From JAHIGH01 sp964564035 (GTDB lineage Bacteria; Patescibacteriota; Microgenomatia; Levybacterales; UBA12049), in NCBI GenBank assembly GCA_964564035.1, contig CAZLZN010000022.1:1-25872 (forward strand): a stretch of DNA of 25,872 nucleotides, written 5' to 3'. Positions 20,363-25,872 of this stretch are shown one piece after another. The notes below the pieces were generated by a model that did not search any database, was not told the DNA's origin, and worked only from the letters and a program-made list of their open reading frames with translations. The position numbers and the translations under genes were made by a program. Each line of letters starts with the position of its first letter. Position 1 is the stretch's first letter.

Positions 20363-21376
20363 ATGGTAAAACAAAAATACACAATCGGTACTCTGGGCAG
20401 TCACTCGGCACTGCAGATCCTCAGAGGCGCCAAAGACGAAGGCTTCAGCACCCTGCTAATTACACTGCCTCGCCATAAAAACTTCTACTCAACATTCCCA
20501 TTCATAGATGAAATCATAACAATTCCCGATTTTTCAGAATTTCCCAAACTCGAGAATACACTCATCAAAAAAAATGTAATTCTAATCCCTCACGGATCTT
20601 ATGTTGCTTATTTGGGATTTGAAAAAAACAAACAAATGAAAGCCATGTATTTCGGCAACAAAAACGTACTGGACTGGGAAGAAGACAGGGACAAACAGCG
20701 TGAATGGCTGACCAAAGCAGGAATTAATATGCCGGCCAAATTCGAACTGAACAGCGATATTAAATTTCCTGTTATCGTCAAATCCTTCGGTGCAGCCGGA
20801 GGAAGAGGATACTTCTTAGCTAAAAATTTATCTGATTTAAAAACAAAAATAAAAGATTTTGGTAACAAAAGATATACTATACAGGAATATGTTATCGGAG
20901 TTCCGCTTTATGTTCACTATTTCTACTCACCCATATCAGGCAAATTGGAGATCATGAGTATGGACAGAAGATATGAAACCAATACCGACGCGATCGGTAG
21001 AATTCCGCATGACATGCAAAAAGATATCGAAGTAAATCCTTCATTTGTAGTTATAGGAAACAGCGAACTGGTACTCCGCGAAGGGATGCTGTCAACAGCC
21101 TATGATATGGGACATCAAGTTATTGAGACATCAAAAAAACTAATAGATAAACGCGGAATTTTCGGTCCGTTCTGTTTGGAAACCATCATCACCCCTGACC
21201 AAAAATTTTATACGATAGAAATTTCTTGCCGTATCGTCGCCGGAACAAACCTGTTTGTCAACGGCTCCGCATATTCCTGGCTTTACTACAATGAGCCTAT
21301 GAGTACCGGCCGCCGGATCGCAAGAGAAATCAAAACCGCAATTAAAAATAAAAAACTAGATTTACTTTTAGATTAA
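20363..21376 (+). CDS. purP: Formate-dependent FAICAR synthetase (archaeal-type PurP)
   Basis: 337 residues, typical for PurP. In archaea PurP makes FAICAR from AICAR, formate and ATP, replacing the folate-dependent half of PurH. N-terminal motif TIGTLGSHSALQILRGAKDEG (Gly12, His14); ATP-grasp region FPVIVKSFGAAGGRGYF; HYFYSPISGKLEIMSMDRRYETN; and the family signature EISCRIVAGTN (286-296) followed by GSAYSWLYYNEPMSTGRRIAREI. These match canonical archaeal PurP throughout, so this copy is probably the catalytically normal one. The bacterial PurH is not found in the window. It has its own strong promoter. Presence in a bacterial pur cluster is unusual and suggests ancient transfer from archaea or a lineage-specific retention. 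Confidence 0.93.
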   Translation: MVKQKYTIGTLGSHSALQILRGAKDEGFSTLLITLPRHKNFYSTFPFIDEIITIPDFSEFPKLENTLIKKNVILIPHGSYVAYLGFEKNKQMKAMYFGNKNVLDWEEDRDKQREWLTKAGINMPAKFELNSDIKFPVIVKSFGAAGGRGYFLAKNLSDLKTKIKDFGNKRYTIQEYVIGVPLYVHYFYSPISGKLEIMSMDRRYETNTDAIGRIPHDMQKDIEVNPSFVVIGNSELVLREGMLSTAYDMGHQVIETSKKLIDKRGIFGPFCLETIITPDQKFYTIEISCRIVAGTNLFVNGSAYSWLYYNEPMSTGRRIAREIKTAIKNKKLDLLLD

Positions 21377-21409
21377 ATAAAAAACTTGGTTAATATATAA
21401 ATTTTTATT

Positions 21410-21437
21410 TTTGATCTTTGATCTTTGATTTTTGATC
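21410..21437. repeat. Four tandem heptamers before the second purP
   Basis: Four consecutive 7-base units, TTTGATC, TTTGATC, TTTGATT, TTTGATC, ending ten bases before the purP2 ATG. Each unit contains a TTGAT element resembling a -35 hexamer. TATACT (21438-21443) follows directly, but no unit is at 16-18 bases from it. Confidence 0.75.
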
Positions 21438-21447
21438 TATACTTAAT

Positions 21448-22548
21448 ATGAATATTAAAACTAAAAAAAACGATATTTCTGTATCGACTCTCGGTAGTCA
21501 CTCTGCTCTCGACGTCTGCCGCGGAGCCAAAGACCTGGGATTCAAAACGATTGTCGTTTGCGAAAAAGGACGTGACAAAACATATAGCGATTATTATAAA
21601 TCACGCGATCAGCTTGGCTGTGTCGATGAAGTAATTCTTGTCGACAAATTCAAAGACATTTTAAATAAAGATATCCAAAAAAAACTTGAGCCAAGTATTT
21701 TTATACCCAACAGATCATTCGAGGTATATATCAATGATTACGACGCGTTAGAGACTAAATTTACATCCCCTATGTTTGGTAACAAAAAATTACTCAGAAT
21801 CGAAGAAAGAGGATTCAAACCCAACCAGTATGACCTGTTAGATTCCGCGCAAATACGATACCCCAAACAATTCAAAGACCCGAAAGATATTGATAGACTT
21901 TGTATCGTAAAAGTCCTGGAAAAAGAAAGAGGATTCGAAAGAGCATTTTTCTTAGCTAAAAATTATGGAGAATATACTCTCGCTGTAAAAAGTAAACTTG
22001 AAAAAGGTGAGTTTACTTTAGATCAGCTAAAAAAATCTGTTATCGAAGAATTTATAATTGGTGTACATGTCAATTTCAACTTTTTCTATTCCCCTCTTAA
22101 TGAAAGATTAGAACTGATGGGAACAGACATGAGAAGACAGACTAACCACGAAGGCATAACCAAACTGTCCCCTGAATACCAAAACGAATTCATTGATATT
22201 GGCGGCCGAATTAAATATGAAGAAGCCGGTCATATTGCGGTAACAGTTCTGGAATCAATGCTAGAACAGGCATTTGAGATGGGCGAAAAATTTGTTAGAG
22301 CATCCAAAAAATTAACGCCTCCCGGCATTATCGGACCGTTCGCATTGCAATCCATTATCATTCCCGGTCCGCCCAAAAAAGACATTGTTGTAATCGATGT
22401 TTCACCGCGCATGCCGGGCTCTCCGGGCATTTCTGCTACTCCTTACAGCGGATACTTACACGGTGAAAACATCAGCGTTGGTAAACGCGTGGCAATGGAA
22501 ATCAAAGATGCAATTACTGGAAATAGATTAAGCGATATAATAACATAA
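21448..22548 (+). CDS. Second, divergent PurP-family protein
   Basis: 366 residues, 29 longer than the first copy, and clearly homologous: STLGSHSALDVCRGAKDLGF (Gly16, His18), FLAKN, NFFYSPLNERLELMGTDMRRQTN, PPGIIGPFALQSII and VGKRVAMEIKDAI. The signature that reads EISCRIVAGTN in its neighbour is DVSPRMPGSPG here (317-327), and the expected glycine-rich stretch (KSFGAAGGRGYF) is VKVLEKERGFERAFF. It therefore belongs to a different PurP subgroup, comparable to the second PurP paralogues of some archaea whose role is not settled. It could be a partner subunit, an enzyme with another aminoimidazole substrate, or the missing IMP cyclohydrolase; the last is speculation from gene absence. Probably co-transcribed with purP, 71 bases upstream. 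Confidence 0.85.
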   Translation: MNIKTKKNDISVSTLGSHSALDVCRGAKDLGFKTIVVCEKGRDKTYSDYYKSRDQLGCVDEVILVDKFKDILNKDIQKKLEPSIFIPNRSFEVYINDYDALETKFTSPMFGNKKLLRIEERGFKPNQYDLLDSAQIRYPKQFKDPKDIDRLCIVKVLEKERGFERAFFLAKNYGEYTLAVKSKLEKGEFTLDQLKKSVIEEFIIGVHVNFNFFYSPLNERLELMGTDMRRQTNHEGITKLSPEYQNEFIDIGGRIKYEEAGHIAVTVLESMLEQAFEMGEKFVRASKKLTPPGIIGPFALQSIIIPGPPKKDIVVIDVSPRMPGSPGISATPYSGYLHGENISVGKRVAMEIKDAITGNRLSDIIT

Positions 22549-22654
22549 TGTTCAATAAATAAATTATTGAAATAATCAAAACCAAATTCAAGGCAATAAA
22601 TATTTTATTTTATTAAATATATATTAATTTATTAGTTTTAATTTTTAATTTATT

Positions 22655-22682
22655 TTTGATCTTTGATTTTTGATCTTTGATT
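22655..22682. repeat. Four tandem heptamers before purB
   Basis: Units TTTGATC, TTTGATT, TTTGATC, TTTGATT, the same heptamer as before purP2. The third unit supplies TTGATC (22670-22675) exactly 17 bases before AATAAT (22693-22698), so the repeat may contribute a -35 element for purB, whose ATG follows three bases later. The stretch 22549-22654 is AT-rich and holds no gene I can see. Confidence 0.75.
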
Positions 22683-22701
22683 TATTTTAACAAATAATAA
22701 T

Positions 22702-24105
22702 ATGAAAATAGATTATAAAACTTATAATTCCCCGTTCACATGGCGCTATGGATCCGATGAAATGCGTTCGCTCTTTAGTGAAGAAAATAAATACAAAACA
22801 TGGAGAAGCATCTGGGTTGCGCTTGCCAAAGCTCAAAACAAAGCCGGCCTCGTTACCGATGATGAATTATCGGATCTGATAAAAAACCAAAATAATATCG
22901 ACATAGATAAAATTCTTGAATACGAAAAAGAAACCAAACACGATGTCGTCGCGGCAATCAAAGAATTCGCGTCTCATGCAAAAATTGGCGGTAAAAAAAT
23001 TCACTACGGAGCGACAAGTATGGACATTGTTGACAACACAGATGCCCTGCGCATTAAAAACGCCCTGCAAATAATTGAACAAAAATTATTAACGGCACTT
23101 AATATACTAAGCACAAAAATTGAACAATATGCCGATACACCATGCATGGGATACACACATCTTCAGCCGGCTGAACCCACAACTCTCGGTTACAGATTAA
23201 GTATCTACGCGCAGGATTTAATTACCGATTTTGAATATCTGCAATTCATTAAAAAAACAATAAAAGGCAAAGGGATCAAAGGAGCGGTGGGCACCCAGGC
23301 AGGATACGAGGAAATACTTGGTGAAAAAGAAATGACATCGTTTAATTTGGAAAAAGAAGTGATGGATCAGCTTGATTTGAAGCCTGCTCTGATCTCAACA
23401 CAAGTTTATCCTAGAAAATACGATTATCTGGTTTTAACTCTAATAAACAGCATCGCCTCAAGTTTAGCGAAATTCGCGTCAGACTTAAGATTACTTCAAG
23501 CCCCGGCAATCGGTGAATGGGCAGAGCCTTTTGCCAAATCACAGGTTGGTTCATCCGCTATGCCTTTTAAAAGAAATCCTATAAATTCCGAAAAAATATG
23601 CTCTCTTGCCAGATATGTGTCAGGCCTCCCCAATATCGCGCTCGAAAACGCTGCGCATTCATATCTCGAGCGCACTCTCGACGACTCGGCAAACAAAAGG
23701 GTTATTATCCCCGAAGCATTTCTCGCTCTCGATGAGATTCTGATCACGGCATCTAAGATTATTAATGGGATGGTTATAAATACCCAAAAAATCGAATACA
23801 ATCTTTTGCAATACGGTATTTTTTCCTCAACTGAGGCAATCATGATAGAAGCCGTCAAAAACGGCGCCGATCGACAACAAATGCACGAGGCGCTTAGAAA
23901 CATTTCACTTGAAGCGTGGGATGAAATCCAAAACGGCCGACCCAACCCCATGCTCGAATTACTTCGCGGAAATAAATCAATTACTCAGTTCATAAAATTA
24001 GGTAAATTAAACGAACTTTTGGATATCAATAAACATATAGGCACCGCGCCGGCAAGATCCATGATGATAGTTGAAAAAATAAGAAAAATAACTGATGAAA
24101 AATAG
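22702..24105 (+). CDS. purB: Adenylosuccinate lyase
   Basis: Cleaves SAICAR to AICAR and fumarate, and adenylosuccinate to AMP and fumarate. 467 residues, close to the 430-475 of the family. Signatures: KHDVVAAIKEF, HYGATSMDIVDNTDA, catalytic-loop region TPCMGYTHLQPAEPTTLGYR, and the fumarase/aspartase superfamily signature GSSAMPFKRNPINSE at about 282-296 with the mobile-loop serine. LERTLDDSANKR follows as expected. Its product AICAR is the PurP substrate, so placement just after the two purP genes makes sense. The end overlaps purK by 11 bases, which suggests translational coupling. Confidence 0.97.
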   Translation: MKIDYKTYNSPFTWRYGSDEMRSLFSEENKYKTWRSIWVALAKAQNKAGLVTDDELSDLIKNQNNIDIDKILEYEKETKHDVVAAIKEFASHAKIGGKKIHYGATSMDIVDNTDALRIKNALQIIEQKLLTALNILSTKIEQYADTPCMGYTHLQPAEPTTLGYRLSIYAQDLITDFEYLQFIKKTIKGKGIKGAVGTQAGYEEILGEKEMTSFNLEKEVMDQLDLKPALISTQVYPRKYDYLVLTLINSIASSLAKFASDLRLLQAPAIGEWAEPFAKSQVGSSAMPFKRNPINSEKICSLARYVSGLPNIALENAAHSYLERTLDDSANKRVIIPEAFLALDEILITASKIINGMVINTQKIEYNLLQYGIFSSTEAIMIEAVKNGADRQQMHEALRNISLEAWDEIQNGRPNPMLELLRGNKSITQFIKLGKLNELLDINKHIGTAPARSMMIVEKIRKITDEK

Positions 24106-25222
24106 GATAGGAATAGTTGGCGGAGGACAACTGGGCAGGATGCTTATATTCGCGGCAAAAAAACTCGGTTTCTACGTGACAATAATTGATCCGACTCCCG
24201 CCTCCCCCGCCGGACAAGTGGCAGACAAGCAAATAATTGCAATCTATAACGACGAAAAAGCAATACGCGAACTTGCATCGGCCTCTGACTATCTTACTTT
24301 TGAAATTGAGCTAGCCAATGCTGATATTTTGGATGAATTTTCCCGCAAAGGAATCCGTGTTAACCCGTCAGCCGCTACACTGGGCACTATCAAAGACAAA
24401 CTGCGCCAAAACGAATTTCTCAAAAAATCAAATATTCCGGTCGCTGATTTTACCCGGGTTGACTCTCGCGATGATATTTTAAAAGCCGCGAAAAAATTCG
24501 GTTATCCGTTTCTGCTAAAAGCCCGGTTCGGCGCGTATGACGGACGCGGCAACGCACTTATTGAAAATGAAAAATATATAGATGAAGGTTTAGAAAAATT
24601 ATCCGGCAAAAAATTATACGTAGAAAAATTTGTGCCTTTCATAAAAGAACTGTCTGTAGTAGCGGCAAGAGACATAAAAGGCAATATCGTCGAATATCCG
24701 GTCGTCGAAACTATACATAAAAACAATATTTGCCATACTGTAATTGCCCCGGCTCCTATTGATAAAAAATTATCTGAAAAAGCTAAAAAATTAGCATATC
24801 GCGTAATGGACCATCTTCAGGGCGCGGGAGTTTTCGCTATCGAAATGTTTCTGACGGGAAACGGAGAAGTTTTAGTCAATGAAATCGCGCCGCGCGTGCA
24901 CAACTCAGGCCATCTGACAATTGAAGCATGTGTAACTTCACAATTCGAACAGCATATCCGCGCAGTTACCGGTCTTCCTCTCGGTGAAACAAAAATGCTG
25001 ACCCCCGCTGCAGTTATGGTAAACATACTGGGCGATCGTGCGGGCAAGGCAGACTTGAAGGGATTAGAAAACGCGCTTGATATCCCGGGCGTTTCCGTCC
25101 ATATTTACGGCAAGACGGACACCAAACCCGAACGCAAAATGGGCCACATCACATCAATCGCAGACAATGTTACTCTTGCACTCGAAAACGCAACCAAAGC
25201 AAGGCATATAATTTCGATTTAA
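24095..25222 (+). CDS. purK: N5-carboxyaminoimidazole ribonucleotide synthetase
   Basis: Converts AIR, ATP and bicarbonate to N5-CAIR. 375 residues, standard size. ATP-grasp protein with N-terminal IGIVGGGQLGRML, IDPTPASPAGQVAD, DYLTFEIELAN; central FLLKARFGAYDGRGN and YVEKFVPFIKELSVVAARD; metal-binding segment VNEIAPRVHNSGH, where relatives usually read APRPHNSGH; and the C-terminal VNILGD and HIYGKTDTKPERKMGHIT. The ATG overlaps the purB stop. It feeds PurE, encoded next, so the cell uses the bacterial two-step carboxylation rather than a class II PurE. Confidence 0.97.
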   Translation: MKNRIGIVGGGQLGRMLIFAAKKLGFYVTIIDPTPASPAGQVADKQIIAIYNDEKAIRELASASDYLTFEIELANADILDEFSRKGIRVNPSAATLGTIKDKLRQNEFLKKSNIPVADFTRVDSRDDILKAAKKFGYPFLLKARFGAYDGRGNALIENEKYIDEGLEKLSGKKLYVEKFVPFIKELSVVAARDIKGNIVEYPVVETIHKNNICHTVIAPAPIDKKLSEKAKKLAYRVMDHLQGAGVFAIEMFLTGNGEVLVNEIAPRVHNSGHLTIEACVTSQFEQHIRAVTGLPLGETKMLTPAAVMVNILGDRAGKADLKGLENALDIPGVSVHIYGKTDTKPERKMGHITSIADNVTLALENATKARHIISI

Positions 25223-25300
25223 TATTAAATTCTTAATTCTAAATTGCAATTCTGAATTTTAAATTTTAAATTCTAAATTAAAAACAATGATTAAAAATGG
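25223..25300. repeat. Degenerate AT-rich direct repeats before purE
   Basis: The purK-purE spacer is made of imperfect copies of AATTCTAAATT and close variants (for example around 25233-25243 and 25269-25279, with AATTTTAAATT between). It is short-unit AT-rich spacer DNA of the same general sort as the heptamer arrays upstream, with no coding sign. Confidence 0.5.
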
Positions 25301-25306
25301 TATAAT
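25278..25306 (+). promoter_or_regulatory. purE promoter
   Basis: Extended -10 TGG-TATAAT (TATAAT at 25301-25306) with TTAAAA (25278-25283) 17 bases upstream and 16 bases to the purE ATG. The leader of about ten bases has no Shine-Dalgarno. PurE may thus be transcribed apart from purK. Confidence 0.55.
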
Positions 25307-25322
25307 TTTATAGATATATAAA

Positions 25323-25856
25323 ATGAAAAATAAAAAGTCATTAATCGCTATTATCATGGGTTCCGATTCAGATCTTCCCGTCATGCAGGAAGCAGCAAAA
25401 ATTGTGGAAGAATTTGAGATCCCTCATGAAGTCACAATTGTTTCCGCGCATCGCACCCCGGACCGCTTAGTAGAATATGCGAAATCAGCGCACGAAAAAG
25501 GTATCAAAGTAATTATCGCTGGCGCCGGAGGATCAGCTCATTTGCCCGGCATGACCGCGTCATTTTCGCCTCTACCCGTAATCGGCGTCCCCATAAAAAC
25601 AAAATCCATGGACGGTCTGGATTCTTTATTATCAATCGCGCAAATGCCCCCTGGAATTCCCGTCGCGACAGTAGCAATAAATGGTGCCAAAAACGCCGGG
25701 ATTCTGGCGGCAGAAATCCTGGCACTAACCGACAATGAATTACAAAATAAATTAATCGAATATAAAAAAACTTTAAACAACACCGTAATGGAAAAAATAC
25801 AAACAATCGATACCGAAGGTTATCAAAAATATTTAGAAAAAAATTTAAATAAATGA
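25323..25856 (+). CDS. purE: N5-CAIR mutase (class I PurE)
   Basis: Moves the carboxyl group of N5-CAIR to give CAIR, the step after PurK. 177 residues, close to the 160-170 of class I enzymes with about ten extra at the C-terminus. Signatures: MGSDSDLPVM (12-21), catalytic His43 in SAHRTPDR, AGAGGSAHLPGM where relatives have AGAGGAAHLPGM, and GLDSLLSIAQMPPGIPVATVAI. Presence of purK next door supports class I. The CDS ends 16 bases before the window edge; purM and purC, also needed, may lie beyond. Confidence 0.97.
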   Translation: MKNKKSLIAIIMGSDSDLPVMQEAAKIVEEFEIPHEVTIVSAHRTPDRLVEYAKSAHEKGIKVIIAGAGGSAHLPGMTASFSPLPVIGVPIKTKSMDGLDSLLSIAQMPPGIPVATVAINGAKNAGILAAEILALTDNELQNKLIEYKKTLNNTVMEKIQTIDTEGYQKYLEKNLNK

Positions 25857-25872
25857 TCTCATCAAAAAAAAT

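Noticed and set aside
21410..22682. CRISPR array
   Set aside because: Repeat units are seven bases, directly tandem, without spacers, and no cas genes are present.
23496..23951. 151-codon open frame opposite purB
   Set aside because: Antisense to the purB signature region; no promoter or ribosome site.
1..25872. TGA recoding as in some CPR lineages
   Set aside because: No conserved domain is interrupted by TGA, and TGA serves as a normal stop (SDR gene).

Overview
The window reads as a scaffold from a small-genome bacterium, most likely of the Patescibacteria/CPR group. This is inference from gene content. Pointers are a type IV secretion pilin-like membrane protein, a membrane-anchored cohesin-domain protein, an ADP-forming acyl-CoA synthetase next to a two-subunit 2-oxoacid:ferredoxin oxidoreductase, an archaeal-type PurP in a bacterial purine cluster, and many genes whose promoter sits directly on the start codon. 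The standard code fits: no TGA interrupts a recognisable domain. A run of 100 N (10682-10781) marks a scaffold gap, so order across it depends on the assembly.

Layout. (1) 1-4094, minus strand: a pilin-like protein cut by the window edge, a conserved hypothetical protein, guaA, and a cohesin-domain protein. (2) 4095-5324: two small membrane proteins, one with an HExxH motif and one DUF378-like, meeting tail to tail. (3) 5325-11641, plus strand: a fused ADP-forming acyl-CoA synthetase/ferredoxin-reductase-like protein, a VUT/YhhQ-type transporter, and KorA/KorB-type 2-oxoacid oxidoreductase subunits interrupted by the gap. (4) 11642-11832: a promoter, a 13-codon ORF and an intrinsic terminator in front of the purine genes. 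(5) 11833-25856: purF-purN fusion, purD, an SDR gene, purSL, a hairpin-flanked GIY-YIG gene, purQ, two purP paralogues, purB, purK, purE.

How the genes work together. Region 3 forms an energy module by inference: a 2-oxoacid is oxidised to acyl-CoA and reduced ferredoxin, the synthetase turns acyl-CoA plus ADP and phosphate into acid plus ATP, and the fused flavin reductase could pass electrons to or from NAD(P). Region 5 covers most of PRPP to FAICAR, and guaA makes GMP from XMP. PurM, PurC and any IMP cyclohydrolase (PurH or PurO) are not in the window. The usual bacterial PurH formyltransferase step appears to be taken by PurP.

The most interesting points are the synthetase-reductase fusion, the tandem PurP paralogues with no cyclohydrolase in view, the PurF-PurN fusion with changed PRPP-loop and iron-sulfur positions, the short ORF/terminator unit before purF, the hairpin-bounded GIY-YIG insert inside the operon, and the contrast between leaderless lead genes and Shine-Dalgarno-led internal genes. 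Everything is from reading sequence alone; no database search was run.
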